A DNA stretch of 64,000 nucleotides. It comes from JACMLC01 sp963720235. GTDB lineage: Bacteria > Acidobacteriota > Blastocatellia > Pyrinomonadales > Pyrinomonadaceae. Position numbers and translations under genes: made by a program. The notes under the pieces were generated by a model that was given only the letters and a program-made list of their open reading frames with translations, did not search any database and was not told where the DNA came from. Location of the stretch: contig OY970389.1 of NCBI GenBank assembly GCA_963720235.1, positions 310,001 to 374,000 of the forward strand, given 5' to 3'. The first letter of the stretch is position 1. Each line of letters starts with the position of its first letter. Below, one piece after another: positions 32,971 through 41,253 of this stretch.

Positions 32971-33827
32971 TCCGCAGTCTCCAATTCGCGCGTCACGCGC
33001 GCCACACGTGCTTTGCTATGTCCGGCGGGCTTGATGCCGATGATGCCCGCCGTAATGTTATCATGCCCGCCGCGCTCGCGTGCGAGTTTGATAAGACGCT
33101 CGCAGGCGGCGTGCGCGTCCTGCGCCTGCGCCATTACTTCCTTGATTTTAAAGTCCTCCACTAAATCATAAAGCCCATCAGAGCAGAGGATGAATTGGTC
33201 TCCGAGGCGCACGGCCATCGGCTGTTCCCATGTCTCGACCTCGACCTGTGGATTCGTGCCGAGCGCGCGGAGGATGACATTTTTGTCAGAATGATTTCTG
33301 GCTTCGTCCAATCCGATGATGCCCTGCCTGACCATCTCCATGACAGCCGAGTGGTCTTCCGTCATCAAATAGATTTCGTCGTCACGCATCAGATAAAGAC
33401 GGCTGTCACCGACATGAGCCGCATGTGCATAGCCGTTGACAAGGGCCAGAGCCGTACAGGTCGTACCCATCCCCGTGAGCTTTTCGTCCTTCTGCGAAGC
33501 CTCGTAAATCTGCCTGTTGGCTTCCAGAAAAGCTTCTTTCAAAGCCTCGCGCGCTTCCATCTGCTCCTGATAATAGACGCGGCTGATAATCTCGACAGCC
33601 AAACGGCTCGCAACCTCTCCGGCCAGATGCCCTCCCATCCCATCGGCCACAAGGGCCAGCACGCCTTTCCCGCTCAACAACTCCGGGTCGCTCGGCTTGA
33701 AAAATCTCCCTGCATCTTCGTTTCCTTCACGCACACAACCTCTATCGGATTGCATGCTCGCAATAATCTCGTATGGCGCAGAAAGGGACGAGCCGGACGG
33801 AACATTCTGCTTCCTCTTGAAGACCAT
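32967..33827 (-). CDS. PP2C-family Ser/Thr protein phosphatase
   Basis: 286 residues. Metal-binding PPM motifs: RGCVREGNEDAGRFF, LALVADGMGGHLAGEVAS, MGTTCTALALVNG, AHVGDSRLYLM, SDGLYDLV and GGHDNITAGII. All acidic metal ligands appear present. It should dephosphorylate substrates of the two kinases encoded on each side. It overlaps the downstream kinase gene by 4 nt (ATGA), which ties its translation to that kinase. Soluble; no TM segment seen. Confidence 0.96.
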   Translation of the reverse strand: MVFKRKQNVPSGSSLSAPYEIIASMQSDRGCVREGNEDAGRFFKPSDPELLSGKGVLALVADGMGGHLAGEVASRLAVEIISRVYYQEQMEAREALKEAFLEANRQIYEASQKDEKLTGMGTTCTALALVNGYAHAAHVGDSRLYLMRDDEIYLMTEDHSAVMEMVRQGIIGLDEARNHSDKNVILRALGTNPQVEVETWEQPMAVRLGDQFILCSDGLYDLVEDFKIKEVMAQAQDAHAACERLIKLARERGGHDNITAGIIGIKPAGHSKARVARVTRELETAE

Positions 33828-33941
33828 AAATTAGCCGTTTCTCTTCAACTTTAAACTCGCCGCGTTGTGCTTGTAACGTGCCTGAGCGTCAGTCTGCGGA
33901 TTCAAACATTATAGCCAGGGCTGCGCTCTGATGTTTAGAGA

Positions 33942-35210
33942 TTATTGCCCCTTCTTTTTCATCACCACCGAATCATAATTGGATGTCTGGACATCCATTT
34001 GAAAAGATAAAAATGCGTCATCAAATTTATCGCGCTTGAGAGTCAGGTTGACCTGCTTTCCAATTGGCGCTTCGTAGATCAAAGGGGTTTCGCCGATTCG
34101 CTCTCCATCTTCGTAAATTTCAGCCGCCCCTGCGGCCTTGCGATCAGACGTGTCTATGAGGACTGTTTTAAGCGGGCCATCCGGCGTCTGCGCGCCCCGG
34201 TTGCTCATCGCTAAATAGATTCCCAAAAAAACAAGAAACAACAGCATCACGCTCGTTGCGATTGAGAGTTTGAGCACATTACTTTTGGCCCAAAAGTAAA
34301 GCGGCCCTCTTGCCGGCTTCGTCTCGGCAGGTCTGTTGTTTATGTGATGAGGCAGACCATCTCTCCGGCGGGTTGTACCCGCAAGGGTTGAGAATCTTAT
34401 GAGGTCTTGCAGCAAAGCTTCCGCAGATTGATAGCGGTCTGCCGGATTCTTCTTTAGACAGCGAGAGATAATAGTCATCACATCGGCAGGCAGAGACGGA
34501 TTCAACTTTGAAGGCGGCACATAGTTGACTTTGGTAATCTTCTCGTAAAGCTCTCCGAGCGTGGAAGCGACGAAAGGTTTTTGCCCGGACGTAATCTCAT
34601 AGAGCAAGACTCCGAGCGCCCAGATGTCCGAACGCGCATCTGCCGTTCCGGTTCTGAGTTGTTCGGGCGAAAGATATTCAAGAGTGCCGACGACATCTCC
34701 TGTCTCAGTCAGTTTCGGACTGGATTCAGATTTAGCGATGCCGAAATCAAGCAGCTTAACCTGACCGGATGTGCTGATTTTGATGTTATTGGATTTGATG
34801 TCACGATGGATGATGCCGAAGCTATGTATGTGACCGACGGCTTCGACTACGGACTGAAAAATCCGCAGGGCTTCACCGGTCGAGAGCGGCCCGTGCGGCT
34901 GGACGCGCTCGGCGAGCGTGTGCCCATCAATATATTCCATGATGATGCAGGGCTGGCCGTTCAGTTCGATGAATTCATAGAGCGTGGCGATATTGGGATG
35001 TTGGATTCCTGCCTGAATGCACGCCTCGTTAAAAAAGCGATGGGCCAAACTGCCATTGTCGAGCGCGGCTGACCCCAGGACTTTAATAGCCGCCACCCTA
35101 CCGAGCTTCGAGTGGACGGCGCGATAGACCTCGCCCATACCGCCCGCTCCAAGAAAATCTATCACACGGTATTCGCCGATAGATGAATTTAGAAGGCGAG
35201 CTTTATTCAT
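33942..35210 (-). CDS. Membrane Ser/Thr protein kinase with C-terminal PEGA-like domain
   Basis: 422 residues. Kinase domain 14-275: GAGGMGEVYR, Lys43 in AAIK, HRDIKSNNIK with Asp137, DFG at 155-157, SPEQLRTGTADARSDIWALG. One TM helix about 308-332 (VLKLSIATSVMLLFLVFLGIYLAM) and an outside PEGA-like beta domain of about 90 residues (AAEIYEDGERIGETPLIYEAPIGKQVNLTLKRDKFDDAF). Serine replaces the common proline in IKSNN, as is found in a few members. It is encoded between the FHA/protease-like gene and the PP2C gene in one apparent operon. Confidence 0.95.
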   Translation of the reverse strand: MNKARLLNSSIGEYRVIDFLGAGGMGEVYRAVHSKLGRVAAIKVLGSAALDNGSLAHRFFNEACIQAGIQHPNIATLYEFIELNGQPCIIMEYIDGHTLAERVQPHGPLSTGEALRIFQSVVEAVGHIHSFGIIHRDIKSNNIKISTSGQVKLLDFGIAKSESSPKLTETGDVVGTLEYLSPEQLRTGTADARSDIWALGVLLYEITSGQKPFVASTLGELYEKITKVNYVPPSKLNPSLPADVMTIISRCLKKNPADRYQSAEALLQDLIRFSTLAGTTRRRDGLPHHINNRPAETKPARGPLYFWAKSNVLKLSIATSVMLLFLVFLGIYLAMSNRGAQTPDGPLKTVLIDTSDRKAAGAAEIYEDGERIGETPLIYEAPIGKQVNLTLKRDKFDDAFLSFQMDVQTSNYDSVVMKKKGQ

Positions 35211-35272
35211 ACGGAAACTCTATTACTGACTGATTGAGAGCAGCCTTGTTTGGTTATCGCCGCGCATAAAAT

Positions 35273-37009
35273 TTATTGACCGGGCGAAGCATCCATACTC
35301 ATCAGGGCCGCGCCGAATTTTATCGGCACAGCATATGTACGTGAGTTGTCTATAAAGTTGCTCGTCGAAAAGATGGCAATGACGTTTCCATGATCATCAA
35401 AGATAGGACTCCCGCTGTTGCCAACCCTTGTGGTGCTGAGCGTCAGCTCGTAATAATCGCCAGTCTTACTCACAATGCCTTCCGCATTGCCTGACGCCTC
35501 TTTGCCGCGAATTACTTTGCCAATGCTCCCCTCGTTAAATGTTGGGGCCGGGATTTCAATCAATTCGGTTCCGCGAGACGTATCATCTTTTGATCTGACC
35601 GCATAAAAGACCGGCGCGGAATCTGCTGAGTAGCCAAGCATATAAACTTTGTGTCCCTGTTGAATGGTGTCGTAGTTGTTATTAAAAGAAACCTTCGGCA
35701 CAGGGTTGGGAAGGTCAACCTTGATGAGCGCGACATCATGCTCAGGAGATGCTGTGGTCACTTGGGCGGAGACACGCCTGTTCTGCCCGTAGAACGAGAC
35801 ATAGATGCTATCGTTAATGCCCGTATAAGCTCCGGGCTGTCCGTCAATATCTTGTTTTGTTTGAGACGGAACCCAGGCCGGTATCTCATTTTCTCTCAGA
35901 ATCCTGATGAACTCTTTAGTCTCGGCATCATAGAGCACGCCGAACTCTATATTCTCTGGTCGGGGATACGAGTTTTCCCAAGCTTTAGCCAGACTGCGAG
36001 TCGTGAGGATGAATCCTCTGTCATTGACGACGAAGCCAGTGCCGGTGTACTGGCCGCCTATGAGCTGGCTGTATCCGCTATTTTCATAAGTCAGAAGAGG
36101 TTCGATTCTTTTATCGTCTTTGAAATAAACGTAACAGGGAAGGTTCTTGGCTCCTGCTTCGTTGACATAGTATCCGGGCTTTTTGCCTTTCTTCGCTTCG
36201 CGCACATTGTTGATATATCGTTGGAAGACAGGCCCGCCGCTTGGCGAGACAAGTTTCCATGAGACTTCTATTTTGACTACGGAACGCTCATTGGCCTTAG
36301 TAATCGCGCTCGGAGTCAGCGGCGCGCTCGCCATCTCTTTCTGGACTTTGCCGAGTTCGGCTTCGGATGCTTGGCCGCGATAGGCCAGATAGCCGGCGAT
36401 GGCTCCGAAGAGAATGAGGACGCCGATTAAGGCTCCGCCGCCAATCATCATGTACCTGCGGCCTTCAGCCTTTTTTGTCTGCGTGACGGTCTCTGTAATC
36501 ATCCGCTCGACGGTGGCTTTGCCGACGGTCGTGCGCGGGAGGCCGGAAGAGTCCGAGCCGAGATCAACAGTGCGCGTGGTGGGAATGGGAATTGTGCCAA
36601 AGGGATTGTTTGAAAGCGTCGGAGCCATCGGGTCGCTCAAGGCTTCGCGCGTGGCGCGCACAGTGCCGCCTTCGGGTCGCGGCTCTAAATCAAACTGGAC
36701 TTCGGGGCCGCCCGGCCCAAGCTGAATCAAATCGCCGGGAACAATCCTCACCGTGTCCGCAATCTTTTGTTTGTTGACGTAAGTCCCGTTGCGGCTGCGC
36801 AGGTCTGTGATATTGAAGACGTTCGGGTCTGTAGCATCGCGTGTGATTTTGGCATGCTGGCGTCCGACCAGATCGTCGCGGTCAGGGTCATACTTGACCG
36901 TTGAATTCGGGTCGCGTCCGAGCACGACTTCGGGAACGTGACTGAGTGGGAACTCTTCCACCTGATTGGCCTTTGAACCGCTCAGATGCCTGAGAACAAT
37001 ACGCTCCAT
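35273..37009 (-). CDS. FHA-TM-trypsin-like protein lacking the catalytic histidine
   Basis: 578 residues from the ATG at 37009, chosen for AAAGGAG 7 nt upstream. N-terminal FHA domain 1-107 (LGRDPNSTVKY, GRQHAKI, SRNGTYVN) binds phosphothreonine. TM about 186-209. A trypsin/DegP-like domain lies from about 315: GTGFVVNDRGFILTTRSLA, Asp425 in HDVALIKVD and Ser532 in RVGNSGSPIFD. The position where HtrA proteins have His (TNxHVV) is Ser339 (TTRSLA), so the triad is incomplete and it may be a pseudoprotease. FHA inside and protease fold outside suggests it transmits phosphorylation state across the membrane. First gene of the kinase/phosphatase operon. Confidence 0.92.
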   Translation of the reverse strand: MERIVLRHLSGSKANQVEEFPLSHVPEVVLGRDPNSTVKYDPDRDDLVGRQHAKITRDATDPNVFNITDLRSRNGTYVNKQKIADTVRIVPGDLIQLGPGGPEVQFDLEPRPEGGTVRATREALSDPMAPTLSNNPFGTIPIPTTRTVDLGSDSSGLPRTTVGKATVERMITETVTQTKKAEGRRYMMIGGGALIGVLILFGAIAGYLAYRGQASEAELGKVQKEMASAPLTPSAITKANERSVVKIEVSWKLVSPSGGPVFQRYINNVREAKKGKKPGYYVNEAGAKNLPCYVYFKDDKRIEPLLTYENSGYSQLIGGQYTGTGFVVNDRGFILTTRSLAKAWENSYPRPENIEFGVLYDAETKEFIRILRENEIPAWVPSQTKQDIDGQPGAYTGINDSIYVSFYGQNRRVSAQVTTASPEHDVALIKVDLPNPVPKVSFNNNYDTIQQGHKVYMLGYSADSAPVFYAVRSKDDTSRGTELIEIPAPTFNEGSIGKVIRGKEASGNAEGIVSKTGDYYELTLSTTRVGNSGSPIFDDHGNVIAIFSTSNFIDNSRTYAVPIKFGAALMSMDASPGQ

Positions 37010-37343
37010 GATAGCTCTCCTTTGTAGAAGGAATTCTATGAGCCGCACTGACGGATGACTGTGAGCCTGTGCCGTCAGACGGCAATTAACAGAAGAAGAC
37101 TGTCTCGGTCTGACGATGGCTGCCCAAGCGCGCGGCGGGTATGTGCGTGCGATTAATCTGTCAAAGGAATTAACAAGTCGAGCGCGCGGAGGCTAGATAG
37201 CACTTCATCGCCAGCAAAAGACCGCTTTCGCCTCTGGTCAGTTGAGGTGCCGCGCATTATACATAATCCTCAAAGAGCAGCAAACAGAAAAGAGTTTACA
37301 GAGACGCAAGCGAGATGATTTGAAGAGCTAATTTGAGCGCGGG
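37010..37343. other. Gap of 334 bp without a gene
   Basis: Upstream of the FHA/protease-like gene. It contains TTGACA on the minus strand at about 37161-37166, but the matching -10 (CATACC) is poor. No hairpin element of the types seen elsewhere, no open frame with gene-like content. Presumably carries the promoter of the signalling operon. Confidence 0.4.
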
Positions 37344-38243
37344 CTATCTTCTCTCTGCTTCAATCGCAGGGTCTTTTGTGTCCGCAGGGCCGCCTTCTTT
37401 GTCTGCGCCGCGCAGGACGCCTGTGTGGTCTATGTAAAAAGACCTGCGGCCAGTGAAGCCATAGGTTTGCGGGATGGCATTGATGATGTAGGTCGCAGGA
37501 GAGTTTGGACGACTCTGTTGCACCGTGACTTCAAAGAGATAGCTTTGCTGGATGGATGCCATCTGATTTTTGTCTATCAGTCGCTGCTTTTCGAGTTGTT
37601 CGAGCGTGCCGTATTCTCCGGCTTTGCTCTTGTAGGTTGTTTGCGCGGCATGGATGGCGCGCAGGCTATTGATGACCGCAGCCTCGCTGGCAGAGACATC
37701 TGTGTCTGCCACTATTTCGCCGGACGGGTCTGTAGATGGAATGTTGTTGGCTTGAGAGTCGTTAGTCTTTGGCTCGACCTTGCCGCCGCCCGCGAAGGGG
37801 CGCATCTCTGAGAGCGGCGCGTCCTTCGCCTCAGAGGTCAGCAGCGTGCCAACCTCCGTGAGATAGAAAGAGCGACGCTCGCTCTTGCCGTATTCGATGG
37901 GCCTTGCGACAAGGTCAACTGACGGAGGCGAGGTCAGCGTGCTTTTCTTGACCACGATGAGAAAGCGATAGCCGTCCTTCGTTCCACTCTCAAGAGTCTT
38001 GTCTATTAAACCTGCTTCGTGTAACTGCTTCAGGTCGCCATACTCGCCATTGCCGACGGTGCGCTGATAAGTGGTTTCTGCTTCAAGAATCGTTCTCAGA
38101 GATTTTATCGCGCGCCCTTCATTCGTGCTGACAGAGATGCTGTCCTGCTGCGCGCGTGCGCTTATATGATTTGGATTCGCGCTCATGATTGTGAAGGACA
38201 GCAGGGCGCAGAGCAGAGAAGCAATTTTTAATCGGTAGTGCAT
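37344..38243 (-). CDS. Secreted protein with two tandem pilin-type globular domains
   Basis: 299 residues with a signal peptide (MHYRLKIASLLCALLSFTIMSANPNH...). Two copies, about residues 45-150 and 185-290, of the domain that follows the helix in Acidobacteria-type pseudopilins: AIKSLRTILEAETTYQR ... GLIDKTL ... GYRFL ... RRSFYLTEVG and AVINSLRAIHAAQTTYKS ... RLIDKN ... GFTGRRSFYIDHTGVLR. The prepilin cleavage motif and hydrophobic pilin helix are missing, so it should be a soluble exported protein rather than a fibre subunit. Function unknown. The repeats are only about one third identical by eye, so the duplication is old. Confidence 0.82.
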   Translation of the reverse strand: MHYRLKIASLLCALLSFTIMSANPNHISARAQQDSISVSTNEGRAIKSLRTILEAETTYQRTVGNGEYGDLKQLHEAGLIDKTLESGTKDGYRFLIVVKKSTLTSPPSVDLVARPIEYGKSERRSFYLTEVGTLLTSEAKDAPLSEMRPFAGGGKVEPKTNDSQANNIPSTDPSGEIVADTDVSASEAAVINSLRAIHAAQTTYKSKAGEYGTLEQLEKQRLIDKNQMASIQQSYLFEVTVQQSRPNSPATYIINAIPQTYGFTGRRSFYIDHTGVLRGADKEGGPADTKDPAIEAERR

Positions 38244-38289
38244 AAAAACATCTTTCCAGAAAGTTAGTTGTAATTGAGTGTCATCCGGT

Positions 38290-38366
38290 GCGCCCTCCCT
38301 GACGGTCGGGCTACTGCCCCTCTAGTGTAAGCATCGGGGCAGTAGCCCGACCGTCAGGGAGGGCGC
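38290..38366. repeat. Perfect 31-bp inverted repeat (family J)
   Basis: Arms 38290-38320 and 38336-38366 are exact reverse complements (begin GCGCCCTCCCTGACGGTCGG), with a 15-nt loop TCTAGTGTAAGCATC. GC-rich, no T-run, no short internal word. It lies between the panC stop and the start of the pilin-domain gene. Confidence 0.92.
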
Positions 38367-38428
38367 ATTAAATTGCAAACCACACTAGTTGACAAAAATG
38401 GGGAAACTCGAAAAGCGGAAAACTTTTT

Positions 38429-39304
38429 CTAAGCCTTGAGCTTCGCGCCGTCTTTACGGTTGAGGATGATGTTGTCTATCAGGCGCGTCTGGCCGAAGCG
38501 CACGGCGAGGGCGATGAGCACCGCGCGGTCGTTTAGCTTATCAAGCTTTTCCAAAGTGTCTGCATCCGTCACGCTCACGTAATCTATATGCGCGCGCGGC
38601 TCCATCTCAATGGTGGAGCGCACGATGCCCAAAATTTTTGCGCCGTTGCGCTCGCCTTCCGCGTAAGCCGATTCGGCTCGCGTCAAAGCTTTATACAAGA
38701 TAGATGCCGCCTGCCGCTCTTCATTATTCAAATAAGCATTGCGCGAAGAGAGCGCGAGTCCAGAAGGTTCGCGCACGGTCGGGAGAATCACAATCTCTGT
38801 TTCCAGAGAGAGGTCGCGTACCAATCGTTTGACGACGAGAGTTTGCTGCGCATCCTTTTGCCCGAAGAAGGCGAAGTCCGGGTGGATGATATTTAAGAGT
38901 ATCGTGACGACTGTGGCGACGCCGCGAAAGTGGCCGGGCCGCGCCACGCCTTCCATCTGCTCTGACAAACCTTCGACCGTCACGTATGTGGCAAAGCCTT
39001 TCGGGTACATCTCCTCAGGCGACGGCGCAAAGATGTAATCCACATTGTAGTCAGTCAAAAGCGCAGTGTCTTTCGTCAGGTCGCGCGGGTAGCGTTCAAA
39101 ATCTTCGCCCGGCGCAAACTGCGCCGGATTGACAAAGACAGACACGACCACCACATCACACATCCTGCGCGCCTCGCGCACAAGACTGAGGTGTCCGTCA
39201 TGGAGCGCGCCCATCGTCGGCACGAGCCCGATGGTTCTGTCCTGCTCGCGCCTCACTTTGCGCGCAACCGAGCTCATGCGTTGACGACGATTGATGATTT
39301 CCAT
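38429..39304 (-). CDS. panC: Pantoate--beta-alanine ligase
   Basis: 291 residues, normal for PanC. HIGH-like motif VPTMGALHDGHLSLVREA, VVVSVFVNPAQFAPGEDFERYPR, FFGQKDAQQTLVVKRLVRDL and REPSGLALSSRNAYL are all present. It joins pantoate and beta-alanine with ATP to give pantothenate, the CoA precursor. It follows panB on the same strand; the 83-nt gap holds a GTGCAGT hairpin. Confidence 0.97.
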   Translation of the reverse strand: MEIINRRQRMSSVARKVRREQDRTIGLVPTMGALHDGHLSLVREARRMCDVVVVSVFVNPAQFAPGEDFERYPRDLTKDTALLTDYNVDYIFAPSPEEMYPKGFATYVTVEGLSEQMEGVARPGHFRGVATVVTILLNIIHPDFAFFGQKDAQQTLVVKRLVRDLSLETEIVILPTVREPSGLALSSRNAYLNNEERQAASILYKALTRAESAYAEGERNGAKILGIVRSTIEMEPRAHIDYVSVTDADTLEKLDKLNDRAVLIALAVRFGQTRLIDNIILNRKDGAKLKA

Positions 39305-39312
39305 AAGGGAGT

Positions 39313-39386
39313 GGGCAGTAGGCAGTGTGCAGTGTGCAGTAAGAACAGTTTTAACTGCCTACTGCACACTGCACACTGCACACTGT
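39313..39386. repeat. GTGCAGT-word inverted repeat (family D)
   Basis: Left arm GGGCAGTAGGCAGTGTGCAG, right arm CTGCCTACTGCACACTGCAC plus more ACTGCAC words. The arms use the same 7-nt words (GTGCAGT, AGGCAGT) but in a different order and number, so pairing is in register only over about 18 bp. It fills the panB-panC gap. Confidence 0.85.
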
Positions 39387-39387
39387 T

Positions 39388-40281
39388 TTAAGATTTATTG
39401 ATTTTAGAATCCTTGTTTGCTGTTTCGATGTGCAACTCGGCTGCGGCTTCGGCGGGCAAGCCGTAGGATTCAGCTTCTGCCGGATAAACTCCCGTGCGCA
39501 CGTCTTCCGCGAAGCGGCTGATGGCATCCGTCATCGTCTCGCGCAGGTTAACATACTGGCGCACGAAGCGCGCGGTCTTCTCAAAAGTCATCCCCAGCAT
39601 GTCATGCAGGACAAGCACCTGTATGTCGCAATGCACGCCTGCGCCGATGCCTATGGTCGGAATGCTGATGCTCTCCGTGATGATTTTTGCAATCTCGCGC
39701 GGCACGACTTCGAGCACGATGGCAAAAGCTCCAGCCTCTTCGAGCGCGCGTGCGTCTTCGATTAGAGCGCGGGCAGTCTCCGCTGTCTTCCCTTGCACGC
39801 GATAGCCGCCAAGCTTGTTGACGGATTGCGGCGTGAGACCGATGTGGCCCATGACCGCAATCTCTTCTTCGACTAGACGCTTGACGAGCGGCGCGCGCTT
39901 GAGCCCGCCTTCGAGCTTGACCGCTTCGGCCCCGCCTTCCTTGACCAGCCGCAGCGCAACACGAACGGCATCATCCGCGCTCGTGTGATAAGAGCCGTAT
40001 GGCATGTCTGCCACGAGCAGCGCGCGATGCACACCCCTGCGCACGGCGCGCGTGTGCGCGACTATCTCATCCACAGTGACGGGTATCGTGTTGCCATAGC
40101 CGAGTACGACATTGCCGAGGCTGTCACCGACGAGGATGATGTCAATGCCTGCTTCATCAACAATGCGCGCGGTGGGGTAATCGTAAGCCGTCAGACAGAC
40201 AAGACGCTCGCCGCGTTCTTTGCTTGCGCGCAAACTGGGCGCAGTCACTTTTTCGGGACGCTGCGGTTTGAGATAAGCCAT
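39388..40281 (-). CDS. panB: 3-methyl-2-oxobutanoate hydroxymethyltransferase
   Basis: 297 residues from the ATG at 40281 (MAYLKPQRPEKVTAPSL); an upstream TTG at 40314 is less likely. Family motifs: LTAYDYPTARIVDEAG, ILVGDSLGNVVLGY with a metal-ligand Asp, VADMPYGSY, VKLEGG, VMGHIGLTPQSVN and IPTIGIGAGVHCDIQVLVLHDMLG. It transfers a hydroxymethyl group from methylene-tetrahydrofolate to ketoisovalerate, first step of pantothenate synthesis. folK upstream links folate and pantothenate synthesis in one operon, a common bacterial arrangement. Confidence 0.97.
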   Translation of the reverse strand: MAYLKPQRPEKVTAPSLRASKERGERLVCLTAYDYPTARIVDEAGIDIILVGDSLGNVVLGYGNTIPVTVDEIVAHTRAVRRGVHRALLVADMPYGSYHTSADDAVRVALRLVKEGGAEAVKLEGGLKRAPLVKRLVEEEIAVMGHIGLTPQSVNKLGGYRVQGKTAETARALIEDARALEEAGAFAIVLEVVPREIAKIITESISIPTIGIGAGVHCDIQVLVLHDMLGMTFEKTARFVRQYVNLRETMTDAISRFAEDVRTGVYPAEAESYGLPAEAAAELHIETANKDSKINKS

Positions 40282-40447
40282 CTTCGTAATCTCTTTCTTC
40301 CAGAGCGAAACCAAAGCGACCGCACATTTCGCCGGTCGCCGCTAATCTTCCTCAGGTGTTGGCATATGGATGACGCAAGGCCCCAATTATAGGCGACGTG
40401 CGCCGAAGGCAGCAAGGAGTAAAAGAATAAGTGTCGGATAAATCCAA

Positions 40448-40966
40448 TTATCTACAGAGCTTCACACGGGCATGGTCTGTGACTTCTGCGAGAAGTTGAG
40501 CGATGGTTTTATCGAGCGACGGATGTAGAAGTTGCGGAGCAAGCTCTGCAAGCGGAGTGAGAACAAAGCGACGCAGGTGCAAGCGCGGATGCGGAAGATT
40601 CAGAAAATCCGACTCGCGCTTTTCTGTTCCGTAGAGCAAAAGGTCTAAGTCAATATTGCGCGGGCCGCGCAATGTTTCGCGGCGGCGGCCCAGAGCATAT
40701 TCAACCCTCAGCAGCCGCGCCAGAGTCTGTTCGGGAGAAAAGATGTTGATAGCAAGTTCCGCTACCATATTGAGAAACACAGGCTGCTCGCGCACATCCA
40801 CAGGCTCTGTCTCATAAACGGATGAGAGCCGCGTGACCGACAGCCCCGCGTCCATCATCCCGCGCACACCGAGCAACAGATTCAACGCGCGGTCGCCCAA
40901 GTTCGAGCCGAGACTGACATAAGCTTTCACAGCATCAGGAGCCTGTAGCTTTGAGTTTGGATTCAT
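40448..40966 (-). CDS. folK: HPPK, folate pathway pyrophosphokinase
   Basis: 172 residues. Starts AYVSLGSNLGDRALNLLLGV after a short leader; then SSVYETEPVDVREQPVFLNMV, and the signature GPRNIDLDLLLYG with the metal-binding aspartates, then LPHPRLHLRRFVLTPLAELAP. It transfers pyrophosphate from ATP to hydroxymethyl-dihydropterin. First gene of the folK-panB-panC cluster. Confidence 0.96.
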   Translation of the reverse strand: MNPNSKLQAPDAVKAYVSLGSNLGDRALNLLLGVRGMMDAGLSVTRLSSVYETEPVDVREQPVFLNMVAELAINIFSPEQTLARLLRVEYALGRRRETLRGPRNIDLDLLLYGTEKRESDFLNLPHPRLHLRRFVLTPLAELAPQLLHPSLDKTIAQLLAEVTDHARVKLCR

Positions 40967-41002
40967 CGCTTCTTTATTTTAACTTAAGTTGCTAGATAAA
41001 GA

Positions 41003-41165
41003 CGGCTCTGCCGCCTGCTGTGCGGAAAGTCTCTGACTTTCCTTCTGCTGCCTCATCTTGACCTGCGCGAGGCTCAGCCTCGCACGACACTTGAGGAAGC
41101 ACTTGCCGGAAAAGCAAAGCTTTTCCGCACAGCAGGCGGCAGAGCCGCACAGGCGGCAGAGCCGC
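41003..41165. repeat. Composite multi-hairpin element, copy 3
   Basis: Hairpins in order: CGGCTCTGCCG; GCGGAAAGTCTCTGACTTTCC; GCGAGGCTCAGCCTCGC; GGAAAAGCAAAGCTTTTCC; and two tandem (CA)GGCGGCAGAGCCGCA units. Outer hairpins are complementary to each other. It lies between the divergent folK and ABC-2-like genes. A one-sided run of ACTCCAG/ACTTCAG words (41218-41247) follows, resembling one arm of another family. Confidence 0.85.
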
Positions 41166-41217
41166 AGTCGTTTATTGTACAATCAAGCGTCCTGTCGGCA
41201 ACATGATGCTTTTGACT

Positions 41218-41247
41218 CTTGACTCCAGACTTCAGACTCCAGACTTT
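41218..41247. repeat. Half-element of GACTCCAGACTT words (family G)
   Basis: CTTGACTCCAGACTTCAGAC then TCCAGACTT: tandem 7-nt words with no matching opposite arm nearby. It ends 7 nt before the ABC-2-like start codon, so the gene's leader is this half-element. Confidence 0.65.
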
Positions 41248-41253
41248 TAACTA

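Noticed and set aside
38290..38366. Phage or integron attachment site
   Set aside because: No integrase, tRNA or boundary of foreign genes nearby; it behaves like a simple perfect hairpin.
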